Below, piece by piece: positions 37,940-46,601 of a stretch of 64,000 nucleotides of DNA. Under the pieces are notes generated by a model. That model was not told where the DNA came from, ran no database searches, and saw only the letters and a program-made list of their open reading frames with translations. The number at the start of each line of letters is the position of its first letter. Position 1 is the first letter of the stretch. The stretch lies in the NCBI GenBank assembly GCA_017512365.1, contig JAFWGQ010000014.1:124001-188000 (forward strand), in the 5' to 3' direction. Position numbers and translations under genes: made by a program. The DNA is from Mogibacterium sp. Its GTDB lineage: Bacteria > Bacillota > Clostridia > Peptostreptococcales > Anaerovoracaceae.

Positions 37940-39168
37940 CACAAAGACCCGGACTTGAACTGCTGGCGCCTGCCGGCGACATGGAAAAACTGAAAACAGC
38001 TGTGCGATACGGAGCAGACGCCGTATATTTCGGCGGAGAAATGTTCAGCCTGCGCGCCGGCGCGGGCAATCTTTCGGTTCCCGGGATCGAGGAGGCCATG
38101 GACTGGCTGCACGAAAGGAACGCGAAGGGATACATGACCGTTAACATATACCCTCACAACGGCGATATACAGCCTCTGAGGGATTATATCGCAAAGATAA
38201 GGCATATCCCCGTCGACGCTTTTCTTGTCTCGGATCCGGGAGTAATGGGCCTTCTGCGCGAACAGATACCCGATGCAGAGATCCATATTTCGACCCAGGC
38301 CAATACGACCAATTATCTGACAGCTGCGTTCTGGGCTTCTCAGGGAGTAAAAAGGATAGTGGCGGCAAGAGAAGTGAGCCTCGAAGAGCTCTCTGTCATG
38401 AGAGAAAAGCTGCCTGAGGATACGGAGATCGAAGCCTTCGTCCACGGAGCCATGTGCATCTCGTATTCCGGAAGATGCCTTCTGAGCAATTTCATGGCCG
38501 GCAGAGACGCGAACCGCGGAGCGTGCACGCATCCGTGCAGATGGAAATACGCTCTCGTTGAAGAGCAGAGACCGGGCGAGTACTATCCGATCGAAGAAGA
38601 CGGCAGGGGCAGCTACATAATGAATTCCCGCGATCTGTGCATGATAGACAGGATACCCGATCTAGCGGATGCAGGAGTGTATTCACTGAAGATCGAAGGC
38701 CGCATGAAGTCCATGTATTATGTGGCGACAGTAGTCAGCGCCTACAGGGCCGCCGTGGACGCATATCTGGCTGATCCCGAGGGATATAAGTTCGATCCGG
38801 TATGGTATGACGAGCTCTGCAAGGCGAGTCACAGGGAATTCACGCACGGATTCTATTACAACAAGCCGACCGACAAAGATCAGAATTATCTGACAAGCGA
38901 CTACATCAGGGACTACTCATTCACAGGTCTTGTAAGGAAAACCGACGAAAAGACCGGACTTACCACCGTCGAACAGAGGAACAAGTTCTCCGTCGGCGAC
39001 ACGGTCGAGATATTCGGACCTCATACGCCGTACTGGGAAGAAACGATAGAAGAGATGTATGATGAGGAGGGAGAAGCGGTCGAAAGCGCGCCTCATCCTC
39101 AGCAGATACTGAAGATAAGATTCAAAAGAATACCTGAAGAGGGATCCATTATGCGAAAAAGGAAGTAG
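37936..39168 (+). CDS. trhP: U32 peptidase-family tRNA hydroxylation protein (TrhP type)
   Basis: 410-residue member of the U32 family. Hallmarks: ELLAPAGDMEKLKTAVRYGADAVYFGG is spread over residues 8-34, the family signature EAFVHGAMCISYSGRCLLS lies near 170-188, and Cys-rich RGACTHPCRW follows. TrhP/YegQ-type proteins are needed for prephenate-dependent formation of 5-hydroxyuridine in tRNA and probably carry an iron-sulfur cluster. Its place after trmR matches the Bacillus yrrMNO cluster, although here there is one TrhP gene rather than the yrrN/yrrO pair. Confidence 0.85.
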   Translation: MTQRPGLELLAPAGDMEKLKTAVRYGADAVYFGGEMFSLRAGAGNLSVPGIEEAMDWLHERNAKGYMTVNIYPHNGDIQPLRDYIAKIRHIPVDAFLVSDPGVMGLLREQIPDAEIHISTQANTTNYLTAAFWASQGVKRIVAAREVSLEELSVMREKLPEDTEIEAFVHGAMCISYSGRCLLSNFMAGRDANRGACTHPCRWKYALVEEQRPGEYYPIEEDGRGSYIMNSRDLCMIDRIPDLADAGVYSLKIEGRMKSMYYVATVVSAYRAAVDAYLADPEGYKFDPVWYDELCKASHREFTHGFYYNKPTDKDQNYLTSDYIRDYSFTGLVRKTDEKTGLTTVEQRNKFSVGDTVEIFGPHTPYWEETIEEMYDEEGEAVESAPHPQQILKIRFKRIPEEGSIMRKRK

Positions 39169-39184
39169 AGACAAGGAGAAATCA

Positions 39185-40513
39185 ATGGACGACGGACTGC
39201 CCGGATATTTATTTATCATACCTATCATACTAATAATGATATTCAACGCTCTTATTGTTGCATGCAAGAGGGCGCTTGACTACATAGACCGCAATGTCAT
39301 AAAGGAAAGGCTCGAGGATGAGCCTGAAAACAAAAAGCTCGCGGCCGTCACGTATTTTCTGGCAAAGCCATCGAAATATCACTACGCCGATCACGCGGCA
39401 AGCTTTATCAGCATCGTCGTATGCTTCATGCTGTTCAACGCGTACCTGATCACTCAGGGGATCGCGGATCTGAGCGAAGAAGGCGGGACCGGACGGCTCT
39501 TCCTCGTCCTGTACAACCTCGGCTTTTACATCGTATATACTTCGCTTTCGGATATCCTTCCGAAGAAGCTCGCCGCCCAGAGCAGCGAGGCTGCGGGCGT
39601 CGGACTCATAGGCTTCCAGAGATTCGTCTATTATGTTACGCTCCCTCTCGTATGGATATGCAAAGGCATCGCCAATATCATCCTCAGGATAATGGGAAAA
39701 GACACGGAAGTGGACGATTCGTATTTCTCCGAAGACAAGGTCATGTCCATGCTCGACAGAGGCCAGGAATCCGGCGAGATCAAGGAAGAGGGACGCAGGA
39801 TGATCGACTCCATATTCGAGTTCGATGATCTGCTGGCATATGAGATCATGACGCCGAGGACGGACGTGTTCATGATCGACCTCGATGATGACAGCAAGGA
39901 ATACATGGACGAGATGTCCGAACTCACTCATTCGAGGATACCTGTCTACAAGGACGATCCGGACAATATCGTCGGCATACTGCATATAAAGGACTTCCTC
40001 TATAACGCCAGCGTCAGGGGCATCAACAATGTGGATATAAGAAAATTGCTGAGACCCGCATATTTCGTGCCTGAGACAAAGAACATAGACGCTCTGTTCA
40101 GAGAACTCCAGAAAGAAAAACAGCATCTGGCCATCCTTATAGACGAATACGGCGGCTTCAGCGGTATCGTGTCAGTCGAGGATATCATCGAGCAGATAGT
40201 GGGAGACATAGATGACGAATTCGATGAGGAAGACCGGATAATCGAAAAGGTGGACGATAAAACATATATCGTAGACGGAAACGTGTATCTCGACGATCTC
40301 GAGGAGGAGACGGGCATAGATCTTGAATCCGAGACCAGCGAGACGGTCGGAGGCTTCATAATCGATCTCATGGGCGAGATCCCGAGGGAAAACGTCAGGT
40401 ACAGACCTGTTTCATTCAGAAATTACGACTTTACCATACTGAAAGTGAAGGACCGCAGAATAGAAAAGCTGCGCATAGACATAACAGACAGAGAGGCCGG
40501 CGAAGATGAGTGA
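39185..40513 (+). CDS. CNNM/CorB family membrane protein with tandem CBS domains (hemolysin C-like)
   Basis: 442 residues. The N-terminal DUF21/CNNM domain has four hydrophobic segments (about 9-28, 68-90, 110-130, 145-170) including PKKLAAQ. Two CBS domains follow (about 215-335: MTPRTDVFMIDLDD and IDEYGGFSGIVSVEDIIEQIVGD), then a C-terminal CorC_HlyC domain (about 355-440). Characterised relatives are magnesium exporters, so cation efflux is the likely role; the haemolysin label is historical. ATG 39185 follows ACAAGGAGA. Overlaps the next gene by 8 bases. Confidence 0.88.
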   Translation: MDDGLPGYLFIIPIILIMIFNALIVACKRALDYIDRNVIKERLEDEPENKKLAAVTYFLAKPSKYHYADHAASFISIVVCFMLFNAYLITQGIADLSEEGGTGRLFLVLYNLGFYIVYTSLSDILPKKLAAQSSEAAGVGLIGFQRFVYYVTLPLVWICKGIANIILRIMGKDTEVDDSYFSEDKVMSMLDRGQESGEIKEEGRRMIDSIFEFDDLLAYEIMTPRTDVFMIDLDDDSKEYMDEMSELTHSRIPVYKDDPDNIVGILHIKDFLYNASVRGINNVDIRKLLRPAYFVPETKNIDALFRELQKEKQHLAILIDEYGGFSGIVSVEDIIEQIVGDIDDEFDEEDRIIEKVDDKTYIVDGNVYLDDLEEETGIDLESETSETVGGFIIDLMGEIPRENVRYRPVSFRNYDFTILKVKDRRIEKLRIDITDREAGEDE

Positions 40514-40832
40514 CGACATCAACATCATCAGTCTGATCGAAAAGGACATATTCTCGTTCAGTGAAGTCAGCAGGTTCCCCGGAGTCGGATTTACCGGCAA
40601 TATCCAGAACATGTTGGGAGCGCACCAGAACCCCGGGATCAGGGTGACGGAAGAAGATGCAGGACTTGTTGTCAACTGCGAGATAATAGTTTATTTCGGC
40701 GTCAACATCCCTCAGCTCTGCTACGACATACAGACAAAGGTCAAGGGCGATATCGAAAGGATGACCGGAATGCCGGTCAAGGCGGTGAATATCAGGGTCG
40801 AAGGCATAGACAAGGCATCCGGCCGGTCATAA
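40506..40832 (+). CDS. Asp23/Gls24 family envelope stress protein
   Basis: 108-residue Asp23/Gls24 domain protein. The pattern GVGFTGNIQNMLG followed by PGIRVTEEDAGLVVNCEIIVYFGVNIPQL and VKAVNIRVEGI (listed in pieces) matches the family, which is linked to the cell envelope and alkaline stress in Bacillota. In Bacillus the equivalent gene yqhY lies just before nusB, the same place as here. Function remains loosely defined. Confidence 0.88.
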   Translation: MSDDINIISLIEKDIFSFSEVSRFPGVGFTGNIQNMLGAHQNPGIRVTEEDAGLVVNCEIIVYFGVNIPQLCYDIQTKVKGDIERMTGMPVKAVNIRVEGIDKASGRS

Positions 40833-40845
40833 AAAGGAGTCATAC

Positions 40846-41250
40846 TTGAAGAGAGAAGACATAAGAGAAAAAACCATGCAGCTGGTCTATCAGATGGATA
40901 TCACCGGGGACTTCAATGTCTCTGATCTCAGTGTTGTCGAGGAAAGCTCGAAGGTCATCGGCAAAAGACAGGCCGAGGAGACCCTTCAGGCTGTTTCCGC
41001 GCATCACGAAGAGATCGATGCCATGATAGCCGACAATCTCGACAGATGGACTATCGAAAGGATAGGCAGGACCGACCTCGCCATACTCAGGACGGCTGTC
41101 GCCGAGATGATGTACATAGACAGCATCCCTTACGGTGTATCAATAAACGAAGCCGTTGATCTTGCAAAGAAATACGGCGATGAGAGATCTTATGCTTTCA
41201 TCAATTCGGTACTGTCGAAAATAGCCGTGAAACTGGAAGCAGGAGCCTGA
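40846..41250 (+). CDS. nusB: Transcription antitermination factor NusB
   Basis: 134-residue all-helical protein that with NusE binds boxA and supports rRNA transcription antitermination. It starts with KREDIREKTMQLVYQMDI and ends with the conserved GVSINEAVDLAKKYGDERSYAFINSVLSKIA region (in pieces). Start is TTG 40846 with AAGGAG at 40833-40838. Its stop overlaps the next start by one base. Confidence 0.95.
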   Translation: MKREDIREKTMQLVYQMDITGDFNVSDLSVVEESSKVIGKRQAEETLQAVSAHHEEIDAMIADNLDRWTIERIGRTDLAILRTAVAEMMYIDSIPYGVSINEAVDLAKKYGDERSYAFINSVLSKIAVKLEAGA

Positions 41251-42248
41251 TGGACCGGATCTTTCTGGGCTTCGATACCTCAAATTACAGGACTTCCGCC
41301 GCCGCTGTAAATGAACGCGGCGAAGTGGTGTTCCAGTCGGCTCAGCTTCTTGATGTAAAGAAGGGAGAACGCGGGCTGAGACAGTCGGAAGCTTTCTTCG
41401 CACATTCCAACAGGCTTCCCGGGATGACAGAGGCTCTTTTTCAAGCTGTTGACGCCGCCTGTGTTGCAGCGGCAGGAGCTTCTGAAAGACCGAGACGGGC
41501 GGAAGGATCATACATGCCCTGCTTTCTCGCAGGCCTGAACACTGCAAGCGAGATCGGCAGCGCTCTGGGAGTTCCCGTATACACATTTTCACATCAGGAG
41601 GGACACGCCGCTGCCGTACTGGATGATGACGATGAAAGAGTCCTCTTCATGCATCTTTCCGGAGGCACCACGGAATTTCTCGTATGCGTTCCGGATGAAA
41701 ACGGCTACGACATGCGCATAGCAGGAGGCACTAAAGACATATCCATAGGACAACTCATGGACAGGACGGGAGTTGCCCTCGGATATTCTTTTCCGTCAGG
41801 CGCATATCTGGACGATATAGCGTATGAGACTCTGGAAAGGGCGGGCTTTGACGGATCACGTCTTGCGATGCCGGGACTGATGCCGAAGATAAAGCTTTCA
41901 GATGAAGCATATTTCAATCTGTCAGGAGCTGAGACAAAGCTTCTTCGGCGCATAGAAAGCGGCATTGCTGAAGATGAAGCCGGGATGCTCATCACTGAGC
42001 TTTTCATAACTGTCAGCAGGCTGCTGGAAACGGCCGCGGACAGTCTTTCCGAAAAATACGGGATCGAAAAGGTCTGCATGGCCGGCGGAGTCGCTTCCAG
42101 CAGGACGGTAAGAAAACTCATATCATCAGACGGACATAAGGCGGATATCCGCTTTGGCTCTCCGGAACTCAGCGGAGACAACGCGGTCGGCGCAGCTTTA
42201 CTTGCACGGAGGGTCCATGAAACCGGTAACCGTATCACAGGTAAATGA
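41250..42248 (+). CDS. TsaD/Kae1 family paralogue (M22 peptidase-like ASKHA protein)
   Basis: 332-residue relative of TsaD, the tRNA threonylcarbamoyl-transferase. The ATPase-like start is FLGFDTSNYRTSAA, the metal motif HQEGH (HxxxH, about residue 113) is kept, and FMHLSGGTTEFL, SGAYLDDIA and MAGGVASSRTVRKL correspond to TsaD blocks. It is divergent from canonical TsaD (for example no GVDxGPG-type N-terminus and altered glycine loops) and lies in the nusB-xseA cluster rather than with tsaB/tsaE. Such second copies occur in Clostridia; I do not know their function. True tsaD is probably elsewhere. Confidence 0.78.
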   Translation: MDRIFLGFDTSNYRTSAAAVNERGEVVFQSAQLLDVKKGERGLRQSEAFFAHSNRLPGMTEALFQAVDAACVAAAGASERPRRAEGSYMPCFLAGLNTASEIGSALGVPVYTFSHQEGHAAAVLDDDDERVLFMHLSGGTTEFLVCVPDENGYDMRIAGGTKDISIGQLMDRTGVALGYSFPSGAYLDDIAYETLERAGFDGSRLAMPGLMPKIKLSDEAYFNLSGAETKLLRRIESGIAEDEAGMLITELFITVSRLLETAADSLSEKYGIEKVCMAGGVASSRTVRKLISSDGHKADIRFGSPELSGDNAVGAALLARRVHETGNRITGK

Positions 42249-43365
42249 ATATATCGCAAAAAAACTCAGAGATGATCTGAATCTGAGGGGGCTGGCTGTC
42301 GAAGGAGAGATATCAGGTCTTTCACGGGGAGGTCAGCATTACTACCTGACCCTTAAGGACGCGGACTCGCAGATAAGATGCGCGATATGGGGGTCCAATG
42401 CTGCAAATATCGATATGGGCCTCGTTGAGAACGGCAAAAAAGTCGTCGTCATATGCGATATCAGCCCTTACGCAAGGGGAGGAAGCTATTCTCTCAGCAT
42501 CAGGCACGTCGAAGCTGCAGGCGAAGGAGACCTCGCCGCGGAATTCCGGCGTGTAAGGGACAAGCTCGAAAAAGAAGGCCTCTTCGACAGGAAATACAAA
42601 AAACCCATTCCGCAGTTCCCGTACAGAGTCGGCATCGTAACATCGGCCGCCGGAGCAGCTGTCGAAGACATACGCAAGATCATAACAGCCAAAAACGATC
42701 TGACGGATATTGTGATATTCCCGACTGCAGTTCAGGGCGTCGGAGCCGTGAGCAGCATATGCGAAAACATAAAGGCAGCGAACAGGCTCAGCGCGTCAGG
42801 GATTCCCGTCGATACCCTCATAGTAGGGCGCGGAGGAGGATCGGCTGAAGACCTCGCAGCGTTCAACGACGAGGATGTCGCGCGCGCGATCTTTGCTTCG
42901 GAGATACCTGTGATAAGCGCTGTAGGCCACGAGGTGGATTTTTCGATAAGCGACTTCGTCGCGGACGCAAGAGCAGAGACCCCGACCGCAGCAGCCGACA
43001 TGGCTGTGATGGATACTCATCAGCTCAGAGAAGACATAATCAAAAGCAGGCAGATGCTCGTCACATCGGCCGGGCAGAAAATAGCGGCTGAAAGGCGTGT
43101 GCTCGATACAGGACGTGAACTTCTGCGCGCAGGCATTAAGGCCGGGATAGCAGGAGCCAGGAGCGAGCTCGAAAAAGCGGTCATACTTCTCAGGGAAAAC
43201 GATCCCCGCAGCATATTCTCGAAAGGATATGCCGCCGTCACAGACATCAGCGGCACTATAATAGGCGATGTATCGGGTATCGAGCGCGGAGAGGAATATA
43301 CGATAATGATGAACAGCGGCAGCTTCACGGCAAAAGCCATCGAAGTCATGCCGGAGAAAAAGTGA
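42217..43365 (+). CDS. xseA: Exodeoxyribonuclease VII large subunit
   Basis: 382-residue catalytic subunit of the single-strand-specific exonuclease VII. The N-terminal OB-fold (VTVSQVNEYIAKKL, LRGLAVEGEISG) is followed by the catalytic core with GIVTSAAGAAVEDI, DTLIVGRGGGSAEDLAAFNDE, SAVGHEVDFSISDFVAD and AETPTAAAD. The helical C-terminal segment is shorter than in E. coli. I placed the start at ATG 42217 (ACGGAGGG upstream), overlapping the previous gene by 32 bases. Confidence 0.96.
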   Translation: MKPVTVSQVNEYIAKKLRDDLNLRGLAVEGEISGLSRGGQHYYLTLKDADSQIRCAIWGSNAANIDMGLVENGKKVVVICDISPYARGGSYSLSIRHVEAAGEGDLAAEFRRVRDKLEKEGLFDRKYKKPIPQFPYRVGIVTSAAGAAVEDIRKIITAKNDLTDIVIFPTAVQGVGAVSSICENIKAANRLSASGIPVDTLIVGRGGGSAEDLAAFNDEDVARAIFASEIPVISAVGHEVDFSISDFVADARAETPTAAADMAVMDTHQLREDIIKSRQMLVTSAGQKIAAERRVLDTGRELLRAGIKAGIAGARSELEKAVILLRENDPRSIFSKGYAAVTDISGTIIGDVSGIERGEEYTIMMNSGSFTAKAIEVMPEKK

Positions 43366-43373
43366 GGTCGGAA

Positions 43374-43580
43374 ATGGCTGAAAAGACTTTTACAGAATCC
43401 ATGAAGAAGCTCCAGGATGCAGCTGCTGAGATAGGCAGACAGACGACGTCCCTCGAGGATTCGCTCAGACTCTTCGAAGAGGGCATGAAGGAAGCCGATT
43501 ACTGCAGGGACATACTCGACAGAGCCGAGCAGAAGATACAGATATACGAGAACGGAGAGCTGAAAGATGCGGAGCTTTGA
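43374..43580 (+). CDS. xseB: Exodeoxyribonuclease VII small subunit
   Basis: 68-residue helical protein; the pattern FTESMKKLQDAAAEIGRQ, then SLEDSLRLFEEGM and CRDILDRAEQKIQI is diagnostic. ATG 43374 is preceded by GAGGTCGGA; a GTG at 43362 is possible but lacks a site. It overlaps ispA by 14 bases. Confidence 0.95.
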   Translation: MAEKTFTESMKKLQDAAAEIGRQTTSLEDSLRLFEEGMKEADYCRDILDRAEQKIQIYENGELKDAEL

Positions 43581-44457
43581 GGAATACAGATCGCTGATAA
43601 ACTCTCATCTTACAGATCTTCTTCCCGACCTTCCGGATGAGTCTGAGGTCCTGAGAGAAGCCATGGCTTACAGCCTTGAAGTCGGAGGCAAGAGGCTGAG
43701 ACCGGTCCTTCTGCTTGCCGCCTGCGAATTTGCCGGCGGAGACACAGAGGAGGCTCTTCCTTACGCTCTGGCTCTCGAATACATCCATACGTATTCTCTC
43801 ATACACGATGATCTGCCTGCCATGGACAACGATGATCTCAGACGCGGCAGGCCGACGAATCACAAGGTATACGGCGAAGCGATGGCAATACTCGCAGGCG
43901 ACGGACTGCTTTCGTCTGCCGCCGAGACGGTCACGGGAGAGCCTCTTAAATACAGGGACGATCCGGAAGCGATGTACTGTCATGTTAGAGCTGCTCACGA
44001 GATAATGAGCAGGGCCGGAACATCAGGCATGATAGCCGGTCAGACGGCTGATGTGACAGGGGAGAACAGGAAGGCCACAGCGGATCTTGTGAGATATATC
44101 GAGGAACACAAGACAGCAGATCTGATAACGGCTCCTGTCCGCGCCGGACTCATGCTTGCCGGATCGGATGATGTGACTCTTGGGGCGTTCACTGTTTACG
44201 CAAAGGACCTGGGGATCGCATTCCAGATACTGGATGACATCCTGGATTTCGAAGGAGATGCTGAGATTCTCGGGAAGAGCACCGGGAAGGATCTGGCCCA
44301 GGACAAATGTAATTATGTCTGCGTCCACGGAATGGAGGCAGCAAAGAAGGAACTGCACAGACTTACAGAAGAAGCATGCGGCGCGCTCGCTGCATTCGGA
44401 GATGCCGCTTCATTCTTCGGAGATCTGGCGCTTCAGCTCGAATCGAGGAACAGCTGA
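43567..44457 (+). CDS. ispA: Polyprenyl synthetase (farnesyl/geranyl diphosphate synthase IspA)
   Basis: 296-residue trans-prenyltransferase producing C10-C20 isoprenyl diphosphates. First Asp-rich motif DDLPAMDNDDLRRG (about 79-92), GQTADV, and second motif DDILDFEGD (about 220). Residues upstream of the first motif (YIHTYSLIHDD) are compatible with a C15 product, but product length cannot be fixed by eye. Its place between xseB and tlyA is standard; dxs, which often sits next, is absent. Confidence 0.93.
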   Translation: MRSFEEYRSLINSHLTDLLPDLPDESEVLREAMAYSLEVGGKRLRPVLLLAACEFAGGDTEEALPYALALEYIHTYSLIHDDLPAMDNDDLRRGRPTNHKVYGEAMAILAGDGLLSSAAETVTGEPLKYRDDPEAMYCHVRAAHEIMSRAGTSGMIAGQTADVTGENRKATADLVRYIEEHKTADLITAPVRAGLMLAGSDDVTLGAFTVYAKDLGIAFQILDDILDFEGDAEILGKSTGKDLAQDKCNYVCVHGMEAAKKELHRLTEEACGALAAFGDAASFFGDLALQLESRNS

Positions 44458-44458
44458 T

Positions 44459-45247
44459 ATGAAGGAACGTCTTGATGTACTTTTAGTCAACAGAGGCCTT
44501 GCGGAATCCCGCGAGAAAGCAAAACGCACGATAATGGCGGGGCTTGTTACCGTCGGCGGCAGAGTCGAGGACAAGCCCGGCTCTGTTTTTGATACAGAGT
44601 CTGATATCGCCGTCACGGGCAGGGAATGTCCGTATGTGAGCAGAGGCGGCCTCAAGCTCGAAAAGGCGATCGAGGAGTGGGGAGTTGACTGCAGAGGAAA
44701 GGTATGCATGGACATGGGTGCTTCTACCGGAGGCTTCACTGACTGCATGCTTCAGCACGGCGCCTCGAAGGTCTATGCAATAGACGTCGGCTACGGACAG
44801 CTCGATTACAGACTGCGGACAGATGAGCGCGTCGTCAACATGGAAAAGACGAACATCAGATATCTCGATACATCACTCATCGAAGAAGATGTCGATCTCA
44901 TCTCAGTTGATGTCAGTTTCATCTCGCTCAGCCACATGCTTCCTGTCGCGGACAGGGTCCTGGCGGATGACGGACAGGTCGTATGTCTTGTAAAGCCGCA
45001 GTTCGAGGCGGGCAGAGAACAGGTCGGAAAGGGCGGTATCGTACGCGATCCCGCGGTACATGCCGAGGTGATAAACAAAGTCATCGGATACGCCGCGGAT
45101 AACGGATTGTATCCTCTTGCACTTTCGTGGTCGCCTATCAAAGGAACCAAGGGAAATATCGAATATATACTTTTACTTTCACGTAAAAAGTGCGATAATG
45201 ATATTGATGTTGATGAGGTCGTTAAAACATCTCACAGCACTCTGTGA
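44459..45247 (+). CDS. tlyA: TlyA family rRNA 2'-O-methyltransferase
   Basis: 262-residue protein with an N-terminal S4 RNA-binding domain (ERLDVLLVNRGLAESREKAK) and a C-terminal FtsJ-like methyltransferase (DMGASTGGFTDCML, DVGYGQLDYRL, SVDVSFISL, LVKPQFEAGRE). TlyA enzymes methylate 16S and/or 23S rRNA riboses and affect capreomycin sensitivity. ATG 44459 follows GAGG; a frame opening at 44180 lies within ispA. The last 20 residues after LLLSRKK are a non-conserved acidic tail. Confidence 0.93.
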   Translation: MKERLDVLLVNRGLAESREKAKRTIMAGLVTVGGRVEDKPGSVFDTESDIAVTGRECPYVSRGGLKLEKAIEEWGVDCRGKVCMDMGASTGGFTDCMLQHGASKVYAIDVGYGQLDYRLRTDERVVNMEKTNIRYLDTSLIEEDVDLISVDVSFISLSHMLPVADRVLADDGQVVCLVKPQFEAGREQVGKGGIVRDPAVHAEVINKVIGYAADNGLYPLALSWSPIKGTKGNIEYILLLSRKKCDNDIDVDEVVKTSHSTL

Positions 45248-45323
45248 CCGGATCTACGGTCCGGCCGCAAAACGTTTTGCAGATCATAGTCATAACTATA
45301 ATTTTCAAAGGAGTTGAAGACTT

Positions 45324-46523
45324 ATGGAAGTATCAAAAAGATGTGCAGCAATGCAGTTCTCGCCAATCAGAAGATTCAATGTTTTTGCTTTTGAGGCTGA
45401 AAGAGAGCATGGAAAGAAGGTCTACCGTCTCAACATCGGCCAGCCGGACATCGAGACACCTGAATGCTTCATGGACGCTATCAGGAAGTTCGACAAAAAG
45501 GTCATAGCATACGCTGAGTCCCAGGGTATCGACGAACTGCGCGATGCAATGATCTACTACATGAAGAGAGACTTCGGCATGGAGTATGAGAGAGACGATA
45601 TTCTCATCACAAACGGAGGATCAGAGGCTCTTATCCTTGCTTTCACAGCTCTCCTCAATCCTGGAGATGAAGCTCTCATCGCCGAGCCGTTCTATACTAA
45701 CTACAACACATTCTGCAACGAGGTCTCCGGCGTACTCGTACCGCTGACCACATCTGCAGAGGACGGATACAACTGGGCAAAGAGAGATCTTATCGAAGCA
45801 GCCATCACTCCTAAGACCAAGGCTATCTGCTGCCTCTCGCCGGGAAACCCTACAGGAAGAGTTCTCACGATGGAAGACATGAAGCTCATCGGCGACATCG
45901 CCAAGGAGCATGACCTCTGGATCATCTCCGACGAGGTTTACAGAGAGTTCGTATATGACGGAGCTGAGGCTCACTCGTTCGGCCAGCTCGATGACATCGC
46001 TGACAGAGTCGTCATCGTCGACTCCGTATCCAAGAGATGGTCGGCATGCGGTGCCCGTGTCGGAGCTGCGATCTCGAAGAACAAGGATTTCATGAGCGCA
46101 CTTCTGAAGCTTGCACAGGGCAGACTCTGCGTACCTACGCTTGAACAGGTAGGCGCTGCGGCTCTTTACAGAATGGACAAGAGCTACTATGACGAAGCAA
46201 AGGCCGAGTACGAGGCAAGAAGAGATGCCGCTTACGAAGAGATCTCCAAGATCCCTGGCGTAGTATGCCAGAAGCCTGCAGGCGCGTTCTACATGACATG
46301 CAAGCTGCCTGTAGACAACATCGAGGATTTCCTGATGTTCATGCTCAAGGAATTCGACGACAAGGGCGAGACCACGATGTTCGCTCCTGCTCCTGGATTC
46401 TATGCAACGAAGGGCCTTGGCGGAAACGAAATGCGTATCGCTTACGTTCTGACACCTGACAAGATGAGAAGAGCATGCGAACTCATCAAGCTCGGCGTAG
46501 AGGCTTACAACAACAAAAAGTAA
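45324..46523 (+). CDS. Class I/II pyridoxal-phosphate aminotransferase
   Basis: 399-residue fold-type I aminotransferase related to aspartate/aromatic aminotransferases. PLP-binding features: NGGSEALILA, PGNPTGRV, DEVYREFVYDG and the Schiff-base lysine in DSVSKRWSACGARVG (about residue 236), with a C-terminal NEMRIAYV arginine for the substrate carboxylate. The substrate cannot be named. RBS AAAGGAG lies before ATG 45324. Codon choice is more biased than in neighbours (many CTC, ATC, GAC), which suggests strong expression. A hairpin follows at 46559. Confidence 0.9.
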   Translation: MEVSKRCAAMQFSPIRRFNVFAFEAEREHGKKVYRLNIGQPDIETPECFMDAIRKFDKKVIAYAESQGIDELRDAMIYYMKRDFGMEYERDDILITNGGSEALILAFTALLNPGDEALIAEPFYTNYNTFCNEVSGVLVPLTTSAEDGYNWAKRDLIEAAITPKTKAICCLSPGNPTGRVLTMEDMKLIGDIAKEHDLWIISDEVYREFVYDGAEAHSFGQLDDIADRVVIVDSVSKRWSACGARVGAAISKNKDFMSALLKLAQGRLCVPTLEQVGAAALYRMDKSYYDEAKAEYEARRDAAYEEISKIPGVVCQKPAGAFYMTCKLPVDNIEDFLMFMLKEFDDKGETTMFAPAPGFYATKGLGGNEMRIAYVLTPDKMRRACELIKLGVEAYNNKK

Positions 46524-46558
46524 GTTACAGCGATCAAAGGATCATCAAAGATCAGAAG

Positions 46559-46585
46559 GCAGGGGGAAATCTCATTTCCCCCTGC
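46559..46585 (+). terminator. Perfect stem-loop between the aminotransferase and mutS
   Basis: Twelve-pair perfect stem (46559-46570 with 46574-46585) and three-base loop CTC. There is no T-run after it, and it ends only 16 bases before the mutS start, so it may terminate, protect the upstream mRNA or limit mutS translation. Confidence 0.6.
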
Positions 46586-46601
46586 AATTATGTAAAAGGG
46601 T

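Noticed and set aside
45297-45302. TATAAT hexamer just before the aminotransferase gene
   Set aside because: No proper -35 at the right distance, and transcription would start inside the ribosome binding site.
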